64,000 nucleotides of DNA, taken from the NCBI GenBank assembly GCA_030685235.1, contig MU839216.1, forward strand, positions 1 to 64,000. Reading direction: 5' to 3'. Below the pieces are notes generated by a model that was given only the letters and a program-made list of their open reading frames with translations, was not told the origin of the DNA and ran no database searches. The position numbers and the translations under genes are program-made. Within the stretch, counting starts at the first letter, position 1, and every line of letters begins with the position of its first letter. Positions 9,948 through 20,289 of this stretch are shown in pieces. This DNA comes from Copromyces sp. CBS 386.78 (lineage: Eukaryota; Ascomycota; Sordariomycetes; Sordariales; Sordariaceae).

Positions 9948-10159
9948 TTCAGACAACACCAACCAGGAACAGATCAAGCGAAAGGAGAAACAGATTCAAA
10001 TCGTCATCGAAATAAGCGTGGGTATATTGCCTTTGAAGAAAAGAGAGAGAACGCGCCGAAAAGAAAGTGAACCATCCAAACCCGTGTGTGTACGCTGAAC
10101 ATGCAAAAAGAAACAAACTCTCTATCGTGATATTTGTTGCCCCATTCCCAAACCGTTAC

Positions 10160-11432
10160 TTAGACGGCACTGTGGTGTTCTTGCATCTCCTGTTGTGCCG
10201 CTGTCCCCGCAGTCGACAATCGTGGCTCAGCGTTTGCACGCCATTCCGCCTTTTCTCGTCGGAGATCCCTTCTGACCCAAATCACGGTGATGACGGTCCA
10301 GATCGCGGAGAAGATGAGAGGACTCGCCCAAGCTGTTGACGCCCAAGGTTAGCATCCCGTTCATTATCAAGAATAAAAGCGGGAACGGGGACAAAAACAT
10401 ACCGACACCATAGGCAATCTCCTGCGGTACCGTCCAAATGATAATCATGGTAGCAACCCCATCCACCAGCGCTCCCACTCCCCAAAACCAATTCTGCCTC
10501 GCAATCATCTCCCTAAATCTCTTGCTGACCTCGTATCTCGCATTGATTGCCCTCCTGTACTCCTTCCCGCCGGCACCGTCCACCGCCACGATATCCTCCA
10601 CGATGGTAAACACCAACGGCGGCACTCTTCCGCCCTTGGGCACCGAACTAATCCTGCACGGTGCCTTCTTGTGTTTCTTGTTCGCCCAGCCCGCCCACAA
10701 CAACTGCAATCCCATCTGGATAAAGAACAGCGGCACCGGCATCGCCAACGGCTTAACGATGGGCTCGTGGGGGATCGAGGCGCCGATGAGAATGCCCGTC
10801 ATGTACGTGTACCCGAAGGACAGGGTCGCGTGGGTGAAGTCGAACTTCCAGCGGTCTTTGACGGGGTCCTGGTTTAGCGGGCGGTATTCGTCGCGCGGCA
10901 GCATGAGTTTTAGGGAGCGAAGACCGAACTCGATGCCGGTTACTAGGCCGAAGAAGGCGGTGATGATGGCGAAGACGATTCCGTGGCGGAGGTTGGTGCC
11001 GTACCATAGGCCGTAGAAGAGGGCGATGGGGAGGATGGAGGACTCGATGACGAGGAGTGAGGAGACGATGATGAGCTTCCATTTGTAGTCCATCAGGTTG
11101 TACCTGAGGCGCGGGAGGCCGGGGGTGTCGTCTAAGGTCGGCACGGTGTCGTCGGGGTGATTGCCGGTGCTAGCGGGTATAAGCCAGTTCTCCAGAAACT
11201 GCCAGACAGGGTGACAAGACTGCCGAGGTTGGACGTTGACGGCTGTGGCAGAGGAGGCGGAGGAATGGGGTTGCGTGTGCTGCCCCGGGGGAGCAAGACC
11301 GTTCGTTGTGTGACCATTGTGGTGTCTTGTTGTGGTTTCGAGTGTTTCTCCCTCCAGTTGCCCCAAGGATGGGGAAGCACTGGGCATATCCTCCTTTCTC
11401 TCGAGCTCGTAGGACGATGCTCTGTCGGCCAT
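10160..11432 (-). CDS. uncharacterised multi-pass membrane protein
   Basis: 400 residues in two exons, 11432-10403 and 10332-10160, split by a textbook intron at 10333-10402 (GTATGT donor, GATGCTAACC branch site, CAACAG acceptor). Splicing replaces an artefactual hydrophilic end with a further membrane helix (SPLIFSAIWTVITVIWV) and a charged tail ending in HHSAV. The first ~110 residues are polar and probably cytosolic. About seven hydrophobic segments follow, from WKLIIVSSLLVIESSILPIA near residue 120, then GIVFAIITAFFGLVTGIEFG, YTYMTGILIGASIP, PLFFIQMGLQLLWAGWA and two near the C-terminus. I start at MADRASSYELE (11432). The frame stays open to 11621, but that part reads like a translated leader. 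I do not recognise the family. Confidence 0.7.
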
Positions 11433-13477
11433 CGGAGGTTCTCGGTGTCGGTCAATCGGAATATGTCGAGACTGTATTGTTGTTGGGGGGTAGTTGTAGG
11501 AAGGTAGATTTGTATGTAGTGATCGGCGTGGATAGTAGATGGAAAGACTAAAATGGAAGAAAAGAGGAAAGAGATTAATCGATCGCGTGGTAATTGAGTA
11601 AAGTAGGAAAAGGAGAAACAATGAAGGAGGGCGGCATCAGCATGATTTGCATTCTGTTTCTTTGCTGATACTTAGGTACCTAGGTAAACCTTCAATGATG
11701 CCGTCCAATAATGCATCCCGTATCCAAGCAAAATGATAAACAAGAGGATGCCGGGATCTGGCAATGACGAAAAAGAGAAAGCAAGACGTCGGATTTCTAC
11801 CTTGCCCATGACGTTGTGCGGCTCGTGATTGGTCACACTTCAAGCAAGCCACGGCCTGGGCTTGCGTCAGACGCTATGATGTCATCGCTTGTTGGCTTTG
11901 ACATTCCAGAACGCTGTGCAGTCCCACCGCTTCAGCCTCTTAGGGCGCTAAAAGAACCCCCGGGCCCCCTGTGGCCCCCTAAACGGCTCCGCTCCAGGTC
12001 CCTTTATGCAGCTATCACGCCACTATTACCGGCAGGTGGCGAGCCCTAACAGGTGAGACTCAACCTTTTCCAGTTCTTTAACAAAATAACTATAACAAAC
12101 CGTGCGATACTGTTAGTTACGTCCGGGATTTCGCATTACGATCGATATGGTACTGACTCGGAAGCGGTCCGCGACATCTCAACGACACATCAGGGACACT
12201 CGTCCATTTCAACACATGTTGCATTCTGAAAACAATGCGAACTGTACGGGACAGCTTCTCCTTTGCAAGGAGATAATCGATAGCCAAATCTTGAACCCTC
12301 GGGCATTTGAGTTTTTTTGTTGACAACGGAATCGCCATCTTCACCTTGTTTGCTCGGGGATACACGCCAGCAGATGATCATCGCCTTGGCCCGAAATCAT
12401 CCTTGCCACACGCCATCTATCGACGCTGATCAGTAGAAGCATCCAAAGGTCTCGACTTCAACCTTTTTGTCGTCGACCAAATTGCTCGTTTGGTGGCCTG
12501 ATAACCCGCCCGCCATGATGCCGTCGCTCCTGCCCTCGGTGATGCCTCGCTGCTTCTTCACCGAGTACTGCAATTTCAGAAAAGCAGAAGGCGCGGCATT
12601 GACTGCTGCAAATGGAAAAGTTTTCGGTGCCGAGAAAATCTGTCCGTTCCCGTCGTCGGGCAACTTCCGTTGCGCACACGGGCACCCGTCTCTCTTCTTT
12701 CCTTTTCGGTTGCTTACCGACCTTGTCGAGGCAAAGAGAACGGTCCATTGTCACTAGTCTCCAACTCGCTCTCTTCTGTTTTGATATCTTTGTTATAATA
12801 TCTCCTTCGCGTCTCTCAATACATGATTTGAGTGCGCCTTCTTACATCCCTTCGCTTGTTCATTCTGCCCTGCCCGTGTCTACCCCTTCAATTCCCTCTA
12901 CAAAGTCTTAATCGTGGTCACGAAACAGGGCATGTTTGTTGACGCTAGGAAAATATGGGCGGACACAAATGTGACACGATGAACTCTCAGTCGCGATGTT
13001 ACGATACAATCAAACGTGTTTGGGCGATACGAGATGACGAGGCCATGCGAGGCAAACATCGCGACAACGTCACGAATGTCATACCAGGCACAGGCGTGAA
13101 TGCAATCCATGGATGGACAACTCAACTCAGAGCGGTAGTAGCCTTGACAACAAAAAGTACCGACCACAACATCCTCCACATAGGGCTGGGTACCTCGCGG
13201 AAAGACGGCTTTGCGGAAATTTGACTGGTACGACTCAGTCAGATGTGAAATATTCCCTAGGTATGTTGCCATGTTTCTCAGTCGCTGCTGGATATAAAGA
13301 CAAGCGATCAGCCGTCCTAAGGAGTCATCCTTCTTCATCATTGATGCAGCCGTCCTTTCTCATACACACACAACAGTTACGACCTCTCCTCAAAACCGTG
13401 TAAGGAACCAGTCTAAAACTCTGGGCCGACCTGTGCTGACCTATCTCCAGCCCCAGAGCCCAGGCACATCAGCAACC
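11433..13477. other. intergenic region, about 2 kb
   Basis: Contains the open leader of the preceding minus-strand gene (to about 11621), then no frame with convincing coding character. A 5'-UTR intron of the next gene is likely at 13398-13450 (GTAAGG donor, TGCTGACC branch site, CTATCTCCAG acceptor). Confidence 0.5.
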
Positions 13478-14176
13478 ATGCATCTAACCATTCTCCAGTT
13501 TTTCGACATCCTGATCCTACTTCCACTGGTGACGGCCCACGTCCTTTCAAAATCAACACGTCAGCACAGCCCGCGCGCCAACTCTGTCCCTGTCCCAACG
13601 GCCAAGGTCTGGTGTCCCTTGACACAAGACTTGTGGCGCTTATCGACTGCGAACGACACACAGCGGGCTTATGACCTCCTTTCCGCCTTGTCAATGCTGG
13701 GAATTCATTGTCAATATGGCAGTTTTACAGGTACTCTCGGCATGAACGTGTGGAATGACAGCAATCCGCCCACAGGTTCAAAACTTGCCCCTGCGCATGC
13801 CGACAACTACCGAAACCCGGAGCACGTAGTCCTCCTGCCGCGCTCCAAAATCTCCTGGACCTTTGGTAGCGTCAGAGCCTACGTGTGCAACTACGCCGAG
13901 GGCGGAAATCCGAAAACGTGCGACATTACTGAGCTGCAGGCTGCCAAAGAGATAATAGAGGCTGCGTGCGGTAGTAAGCTCAACGTCAATGGAGAGACTT
14001 GGCCTGAACCTGAGGGCGGACCGGCACCATGGATGCAGACCGCGGTTGGCGGGGTGTGGAGGAGCTGGGATGAAGAGAAGGAGTATGGGTTTATGGATGC
14101 TGCTGATGACAGCGAGTATTGTGAGGGTATTTTGGGCGGTAATGATCTGCCTAAGAATCTGGCATCAACAGAATAG
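13478..14176 (+). CDS. predicted secreted protein with six cysteines
   Basis: 232 residues. The start at 13478 (CAACCATGC) gives a clear signal peptide, MHLTILQFFDILILLPLVTAHV, with probable cleavage after VTA or a few residues later. A longer reading from 13433 would bury the signal peptide. The mature part has six cysteines (in KVWCPL, GIHCQY, AYVCNY, KTCDI, EAACGS, SEYCEG), enough for three disulfides, and no recognisable catalytic motif or membrane segment. It is likely an extracellular or wall-associated protein. An effector-like role is possible but unsupported, and the size is larger than typical small effectors. I do not recognise the family. Confidence 0.65.
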   Translation: MHLTILQFFDILILLPLVTAHVLSKSTRQHSPRANSVPVPTAKVWCPLTQDLWRLSTANDTQRAYDLLSALSMLGIHCQYGSFTGTLGMNVWNDSNPPTGSKLAPAHADNYRNPEHVVLLPRSKISWTFGSVRAYVCNYAEGGNPKTCDITELQAAKEIIEAACGSKLNVNGETWPEPEGGPAPWMQTAVGGVWRSWDEEKEYGFMDAADDSEYCEGILGGNDLPKNLASTE

Positions 14177-14983
14177 GCAAAGGGAGAAGGGGAAATTGTG
14201 GCAGGGTAAAACGAAGCTGGCTGGCTGGATTGATACCTTGACCTAGGGGAACCACACCACCGAGTATCAGTCACCCCAGAGGCTCACAGCTGTTCACGGG
14301 AGTGCCCGGGGGACGGGACGGGGGATGTCTGCCGATGCCGGTGCTGGTGCCATGAGCGGAAGGGGCAAGCGCAGCAGGCACGGAGCGACGCCGATTGGCG
14401 GTGGTAGGAGTTTTCTCATATTGACATGGACCGGAAGTGATCCGCCGTCAAAGAACACACTTCCGTTCATGGTTGTTCAGGTTAGAGGCTCTGCGATCAC
14501 ATTCTGTTCTCTTTGTCCCACTTTATCCCGACCAAGACGGATCATAGTAGAGGAACAGCCGGTTATTGTCCACTCGTTCCCGACCGAGACTTGGTCTACC
14601 TTGTTCTTTGTCTGATTTGTTTCATCTAGCAAAGCTGTTCGTCGAAACAAGGCTATTGTATCGAGAGTACAGCCCCGTCTGTCAAAAACCACCGCCAGAA
14701 CAAGACGATTGTACTGAAACAAGACCCCAACTCCTCTGAATATCTTCCAGCGTTCTGACTTTGCGAAAACAAGTATAAATGCATAACACACACCGGGTCA
14801 AATATGAAGTTTTCTCTCTCTCTATCCCATCCGCATCCGCATCAAACACACACACACACACACACACACAATCACAGGCATACCTACCAATCAAAACACC
14901 CACTTAAGTCTCTTGTTCTCACTTACGAACAACAGATACTCAGTGTCCAGACACCGAGTATCACCACACCACACACAGCAAAC
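14177..14983. other. intergenic region with a CA microsatellite
   Basis: No gene supported. A run of 12 CA units lies at 14847-14870 in what is probably the 5' UTR of the following small gene. Confidence 0.5.
14847..14870 (+). repeat. (CA)12 microsatellite
   Basis: Perfect dinucleotide run directly upstream of the small Cys-rich gene; likely length-polymorphic. Confidence 0.95.
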
Positions 14984-15211
14984 ATGTGCTTCCAAATTCC
15001 CTTCACCCCCGCCATCTGCCGCTTCTGCGGTTCTGCCAAGCCCATCCCGGACGAACAGACTCTTTGCGCCACGGCGCAAGAGCTTGGCATCGAGTTTGAG
15101 GATGACTATGTTAATAAGTGCCCGAATGGGGTGAGAACTATCACGGTTCAGCAGAAGGCGGATAAGGAGTTGGAGAGGGCGGTGGTTTGTTTGGTTTGTG
15201 GTAAGTGTTGA
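14984..15211 (+). CDS. small cysteine-rich protein with paired CxxC motifs
   Basis: 75 residues from an ATG at 14984 (AACATGTGC). The N-terminus has ICRFCGS and the C-terminus ends CLVCGKC, so two CxxC pairs could form a zinc site; two further cysteines lie between them. There is no signal peptide. The open frame reaches further upstream to 14804, but that part is low-complexity His/Thr text over the CA microsatellite and is most likely leader. The last codons TGT-G-GTAAGT resemble a splice donor, so the true 3' end could be an exon further on. Function unknown. Confidence 0.5.
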   Translation: MCFQIPFTPAICRFCGSAKPIPDEQTLCATAQELGIEFEDDYVNKCPNGVRTITVQQKADKELERAVVCLVCGKC

Positions 15212-16090
15212 GTACCTTACCCTGTTGTTATTTGGGTCTTGGACTCTTGCGACAATTGCTGAGACGATTTGGGTTATGGGGAGTACTGTTTCCGAGTACA
15301 TAATCGCAAGCTAACGTGGGAAGTGGAGGGGGAGTAGTTTTTATTGATATGATTTGATGGGGTGGTACCTAGTTAGTTTTGCTCTTGAATAGCAGATATC
15401 GTTTTGGAACCGAACTTAATAAGCTTTTCGTATGTGACGTCCTTGCAGTTGCTTGGCCTGTAATTGTGGTTGTGAACAAGGCCTAGGTGAAATACTGCCA
15501 AGAGAAGGTGGTGCCGCTGAGGGTAGTCACGTGAAATATCACGAGCGATTCTTTGGAGATAGGATGCGGGTACGTATCGCCTGGGCGTCAAGAGGCACCC
15601 GACTTGCCCCACCATCGCTCATCAACTCGTACCTTCCGCATCAACTCGAACTCCCCATATCAACTTCTTTGACCGCAGTCGCCGCTCCTTCGATTTAATG
15701 AATACTCGTACTTCTCGGTTCTCTTCCCTTCTGGTTCAACCCTAATCTCACTTTCACCTAATCACAAAATTTCCCTTTTCCTTGTTCATCGCGACACCCC
15801 ATCCTTCACGTCATCAGCCTTTCCAAGTGATCGCCTGGCTGGACAAATTCGCCTTTCATTTACGATACTTGCCTTGATATCGCCTGCTGTCAGATTTGGC
15901 ATGCCTACTTGACGCGTCAACCTCCACCTTCATCACCTTTTCCTCACTTCGACTTGATCGACCAGCAGCTAGTACCAACGCGACAACAAGCTGACCCAGC
16001 TTGCTCTAAAGTACCTATATAAACCCACCACTCTTCAACCATCTCGCCAAACTCAATACCTCCTCACCCCGTCTCGAGCACTCCCCGAAA
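15212..16090. other. intergenic region
   Basis: No gene seen. The last few hundred bases are C/T-rich on the plus strand, typical of a promoter and 5' UTR for the F-box gene that follows. Confidence 0.5.
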
Positions 16091-17701
16091 ATGCCGGCCA
16101 TTTCGTTGCACACTATCCCGTTGGACATTCTCCTCAACATTCTGGCATACGTCGATCCCATCTCACTAATCAACCTGGCCCAAACCTGCCAGTGTCTACG
16201 AGTCGCGATACAGCCGACGCGCGCCAACCTACTCCAGCGCCTCCTCGCCCTTGAGCTGATTCCCGAATATGGCGGCATCGTGCCGCTCATCAGAGGCAGG
16301 GATAACCAGATTATCCCTCCTATCGGCTCCATGGACTGGGAGTCCAATAGGTACGCCTGCGGAGGCTGCCTCAAGCTCCTGCCGCACCAGATGTTCGACA
16401 ACCACAACATCCTGCGGCTCTACCTTCGCAAGCCCCCTCCCGTATGCGGCAGCAGGGAGGCTAATCGTCTGGCTGAATGGTGGTACCTTAACGGATGGGA
16501 GGACGACGTGAGAGGCAGGATCATGCAACACCGGGTGTATACCCGTGTTTCAGCCGAGATCAAGTCACTTGCTGATGTCCGAAGGAAGCATCATGAGGCA
16601 ATACACTCAGACGACCACATGCCTCATAACGGCGTCAACCAGTTCCTTTGGGCCGCGGACGAGGAGGCCGAGGCCATAGCAGCCAACGACCGGACTGCCT
16701 ACGACGCCGAGCTCCTGCTTTGTGGCCTCCGCCGGCACAACCGCCGCTGCAATGAATGCCGCTTTCTTCGAGGCGACCTGCGCCATCTTAACCCGACGAA
16801 CAACCCCGGCAACGCCTTCCCCCCGTTGCCAGTGGCTAGAGGGCGCAAGTTACCCTTTTACAATCTCTTCGACAGGTGCTTCCCCACCTTTTTCAATCCT
16901 GTCCCTCTCCACCAAACGGGCCGCCGCTTCACCCAGTTTGGCAACCAGCGCAACAAGGCGTACACGTGGATGATGTGTACCGTCCGCTGCAGTGGTTGCT
17001 CAAAGTGGAAAGATGCATCACAGTTCCGGCTGCCAATGGCAGCGTACGGGACGGAGGATCTGCTGAAGAGGGAGATAGCCAATTATCTGGTGCCAGATCC
17101 CCAATTGGGAGAGCTGAGGAAGCCCAGCTGCAATGGGTGCTTTTTGGCAGAGCACGGCATGGCCGCATTCAGACGCCACATCGTACGGTTCGCGAGGTCG
17201 CTGCTGGTGGACGCCCTCGACAGGGTTAAATATCAAGTCCTGTTCGGGTGGGAAAAGCTCCTCGAAGACTTCGGTCCTGGAGGAGAATTCACAAACTGGG
17301 CCGAGTACGGCCTGCCGATTGTCTTGGACTTCCCTGTTCAAATGGAACAAGGCCGTTTTGCCGTGCCTCCCCTGACGACACTGCAACTCGATGACCTATA
17401 CTACCGGTACACCCGCTTCACCATCTTCGTTAGGCACATGTACCAAGGCCTGCGACCGTTGCGGCAGTCTATCCTAGGCTCCAACGAAGAGATCATGCAC
17501 AACGTGATGACCTCTTGGTTCCGCATCTGGTACGATGACTATTTCCTCTACGAAAGGACGTATCGGAGGCTGCAAAATCGGTTGGACTGGATGGAACAGC
17601 ATGAGGAGGAAGTGGTGAGGTATGCGTTGGGAGTTGACCCGCTGATGCTGGAGAGGTATGATTTTGAGGTGGAGGGCGAGGAGGGCGAGACTGTTTATTG
17701 A
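16091..17701 (+). CDS. F-box protein
   Basis: 536 residues in one exon, starting at a well-placed ATG (GAAAATGCC). Residues 5-50 form an F-box: TIPLDILLNILAYVDPISLINLAQTC, with the LP-like start and the LS/A-L--C--L core. F-box proteins bind Skp1 in SCF ubiquitin ligases and bring substrates through the rest of the chain. The remainder has scattered CxxC pairs (CGGC near 91, CNEC near 223, CSGC near 307, CNGC near 355) that could bind zinc, as seen in a group of uncharacterised fungal F-box proteins. No LRR, WD40 or Kelch repeats are visible, so the target cannot be guessed. Confidence 0.8.
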   Translation: MPAISLHTIPLDILLNILAYVDPISLINLAQTCQCLRVAIQPTRANLLQRLLALELIPEYGGIVPLIRGRDNQIIPPIGSMDWESNRYACGGCLKLLPHQMFDNHNILRLYLRKPPPVCGSREANRLAEWWYLNGWEDDVRGRIMQHRVYTRVSAEIKSLADVRRKHHEAIHSDDHMPHNGVNQFLWAADEEAEAIAANDRTAYDAELLLCGLRRHNRRCNECRFLRGDLRHLNPTNNPGNAFPPLPVARGRKLPFYNLFDRCFPTFFNPVPLHQTGRRFTQFGNQRNKAYTWMMCTVRCSGCSKWKDASQFRLPMAAYGTEDLLKREIANYLVPDPQLGELRKPSCNGCFLAEHGMAAFRRHIVRFARSLLVDALDRVKYQVLFGWEKLLEDFGPGGEFTNWAEYGLPIVLDFPVQMEQGRFAVPPLTTLQLDDLYYRYTRFTIFVRHMYQGLRPLRQSILGSNEEIMHNVMTSWFRIWYDDYFLYERTYRRLQNRLDWMEQHEEEVVRYALGVDPLMLERYDFEVEGEEGETVY

Positions 17702-18179
17702 AGTGATGGTACCTAGTGGTACGATCAGCCGATGAAGGGGTTCATGGTTTCGCCCGTGGAGATGGTGCCCGGTGTCATTTTTTTTCGCTAGCTTTTACCC
17801 ACTTGCTAGCTTCTTTCTTTCTTTGTTCTCTGTCGTTTCTCAGTCTCGTTTCTCTTTGTTTACTGGCAGTACGACAGTTGGTACCTGCCGTTGCATGGGT
17901 CGTCAGAAATCTCAATATCCGCACAATGTGCTTGCAAGGCAAGCCATCATCATGGAGCGTGGTAGAAGCAGTTTCTACTTGTCCCTGACGACGCCGACGC
18001 TTATTGTTGGGGACTCAAGCCATGATCTTGTGCCGCGAACACCCAGAAAACATAACTAGAGGTGTCAACCGCAGTGAACAGACTTGGAAAGTTGATAATG
18101 TATTACTCGGTTGATTTTAAGGTGCGTGCTTTCCCTCCCTTTTCACCTTCAGCTGTCACCTCCCACTAAATCGTCCAAA
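17702..18179. other. intergenic region between convergent genes
   Basis: The shared 3' side of the F-box gene and the persulfide dioxygenase gene. No coding signal is supported. Confidence 0.5.
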
Positions 18180-19415
18180 TCACCACTTCTTGTCCGTCTT
18201 GATCTTGACGGGCAGATGCAACAACGTCAACCCACTCTCATTTTCCCCCGGCAGCTTGCCCGCCCGAATGTTGACCTGCAAACTTTGATGCAACAGTCTG
18301 GGCGCTGCCAAGTTCCGATCCCTCTCCTGTCTAGCGTTGACAAACTCGTCCTCGGTAATCCCATCCCTCAAATGCTTATTCCTCTCCCTATGCTCCTTGA
18401 CCGTCAAGCACGGCACCGGCTCCTTCCTGTGCTCAGGGGGATAATCATGTCCCGTCCAAATCTTGGCTTGATCCGGCAAGCTCTGAAGCAACCTCCGACC
18501 GGAGTGATACAAATCACGAGCACTTCCGCCGGGGAAATCACACCTCGCCGTGCCTATGTCGGCATTGAACAGGCTGTCACCACAGAAGACGTTGGTGTCC
18601 CCGATTTGGTACCCCAGATGATCGGGCGTGTGTCCGGGTAGATGAATCGCTTTTGCTTGGAGGTTGCCAATCCGGAAGACTTGGTCGTCGTCAAACAAAT
18701 GTCCAAACACCTCGTTGACTTCCTCCTCCGGTACCCCGTACCTCTTGCTAAACAAACTCTGCACAGTGCCTATCCTCTTTCCAATACCAATGGGGGGCTT
18801 GTACTTTTCCCCTTGAATCTCGGTCAACCGTCTCTGCAAGTAGGAAGAAGCGGATAAGTGGTCGGCGTGGGCGTGTGTCTCTAGAATCCAGGCGATTTTG
18901 TAGCCTTTGGAGGCGATGAGGGAGAGTAAAGAGTCGGCGGTGGGGGTGGAAATGGAGTTATCGGTGGGTGAGTAATCGAGGACTGGGTCGATTATGGCTG
19001 CGAGGAGAGTGGAGGGGTCGGCGACTAGGTATTGGAATGTGCAGGTTACGGGCTCGAAGATGGGGGTTATTGTTGGTTCTGGCGGCGTGGAGGGTGATGA
19101 TGATGATGATGATGATGGGGTGCTGTAAAGGCGGGAGGAGGATGGTAATTGGAAGTGGTTCATGTTTATGCTAGGGAGATGTGTGCGTCGTGATGGTGGA
19201 AGCGGTCGATGGGATTGGTGAATTACTCTCTTCTGGCAAGGTGGTGATGATGAAGATGTCGAGAGGGATCTTGTGGTGGTGATTTGGGATGCGCTTCTTG
19301 GAATCGATGTTGTAAGATGTCGGATGTGGTACAGACATGGAGCACAAGTGCTGCTGTTTAGCAGAGTGCTCGTCGTTTGGTAGACTTGTGCAAGATATGG
19401 TTGTAAAGATGTCAT
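18180..19415 (-). CDS. mitochondrial persulfide dioxygenase-like (ETHE1-type) metallo-beta-lactamase fold protein
   Basis: 411 residues. The metal ligands of the family are all visible: THAHADHL near residue 180, GHTPDHLGY near 263, CGDSLFNADIGTARCDFPGG near 278 and TGHDYPP near 320. This set is that of ETHE1/Blh persulfide dioxygenases, which use one Fe(II) to oxidise glutathione persulfide to sulfite and glutathione in the mitochondrial matrix. The first ~115 residues are Ser/Thr/Arg-rich, lack acidic residues and look like a targeting peptide; an alternative start at 19163 (MNHFQLPSSSRLYS) would leave a shorter one. It lies head to head with the sulfide:quinone oxidoreductase gene, 874 bp apart, which supports a role in sulfide detoxification. 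A glyoxalase II is less likely given the CGD-TARCDFPGG signature. Confidence 0.85.
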   Translation of the reverse strand: MTSLQPYLAQVYQTTSTLLNSSTCAPCLYHIRHLTTSIPRSASQITTTRSLSTSSSSPPCQKRVIHQSHRPLPPSRRTHLPSINMNHFQLPSSSRLYSTPSSSSSSSPSTPPEPTITPIFEPVTCTFQYLVADPSTLLAAIIDPVLDYSPTDNSISTPTADSLLSLIASKGYKIAWILETHAHADHLSASSYLQRRLTEIQGEKYKPPIGIGKRIGTVQSLFSKRYGVPEEEVNEVFGHLFDDDQVFRIGNLQAKAIHLPGHTPDHLGYQIGDTNVFCGDSLFNADIGTARCDFPGGSARDLYHSGRRLLQSLPDQAKIWTGHDYPPEHRKEPVPCLTVKEHRERNKHLRDGITEDEFVNARQERDRNLAAPRLLHQSLQVNIRAGKLPGENESGLTLLHLPVKIKTDKKW

Positions 19416-20289
19416 GCTGAGATTGTGTTTTTGCTGGTTGAAGAATGTGTGAAAATGGCTGTTGTTACAAGATCAAGAAAGTAATACAAAACATTAGCTT
19501 CAACACCATGGATCTCACGGACAGATATACCTGCTGCCTATCACACACAATCACGGCCGAGTCCCGGGGCCGGGGCCGGGCCGGGCCAGGTCCATGGGAT
19601 GTATGTCTCGGGGATGAACGAACGCCTCCGAGCGTTCAATCAATCAAATCACCGACTGGTCTAGTCGCCGACATGTTCGGTTCGGGATAAGGACAAGGAA
19701 CACATGTGACTTGACTTGCAATGGCCTCAAACCCCCTCAGTCAGTCAGTCAGTCAGCTGCACAGACGTACGAGTCACGACCGAGTCTGGAACTTTTACGG
19801 CATTGTGCGGGATAACAACGGGAGACCGAGCGGGACGATACATATTCAGGATGAGCATGTTTCCAATCAACCACTATGAAGGATGAGGTCAGGAAACAAA
19901 ACAAATCCCCCTGAACGGCAGAAGTGGCATAATGTTCCTGGAAGGTGGCTCGTGCTCCTAAAATTTTGCGAGTGTTGCAGCCGCCGACAACCGGCCCCGG
20001 ATCCGGCCAATGAGGACCCACTCGGCCGGCTATCGGGGTTCTCTCAATGGGCCGGGATGTTGACTCTTTGACGATGAGGTGATCGCTTCAGATTTTGAGG
20101 GGAGACACTTTGTTTCAAAATCATCTCACAACACTTTCATTCGTTTGAAGATTTTCATCTTCTCTGGTCTTTTTTTTTCCTTTCTCGAGTCCATTCACTG
20201 TCGTATCACGACACTCGTTCTTCACATTGCAACAACATCAACAATCACATCAGCTCATCTCCGATAGCGGATAGCTACCTAGCTTCAAG
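19416..20289. promoter_or_regulatory. shared divergent promoter region of the sulfide-oxidation pair
   Basis: An 874-bp gap separates the two start codons, with no convincing gene between. It includes a GC-rich run near 19564-19590 and five TCAG units at 19737-19756. Shared regulation is inferred from the layout; no specific binding site was identified. Confidence 0.5.
19737..19756 (+). repeat. (TCAG)5 microsatellite
   Basis: Perfect tetranucleotide run inside the divergent promoter region. Confidence 0.9.

Larger units (their letters stand above)
9251..10159. other. intergenic region with two duplicated blocks
   Basis: Holds the probable 5'-UTR intron of the neighbouring minus-strand gene (9280-9361), the second copy of the dispersed repeat (9486-9624) and the second 33-bp repeat (9915-9947). 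No further gene is supported. Confidence 0.55.

Noticed and set aside
9571..9948. 125-codon minus-strand frame near 9.6-9.9 kb
   Set aside because: It crosses two repeat copies, has no domain text and lies in the leader region of paralog B.
12467..13341. Several ~90-150-codon frames in the 11.6-13.4 kb gap
   Set aside because: They overlap one another on both strands, lack good start contexts and show no family motif.
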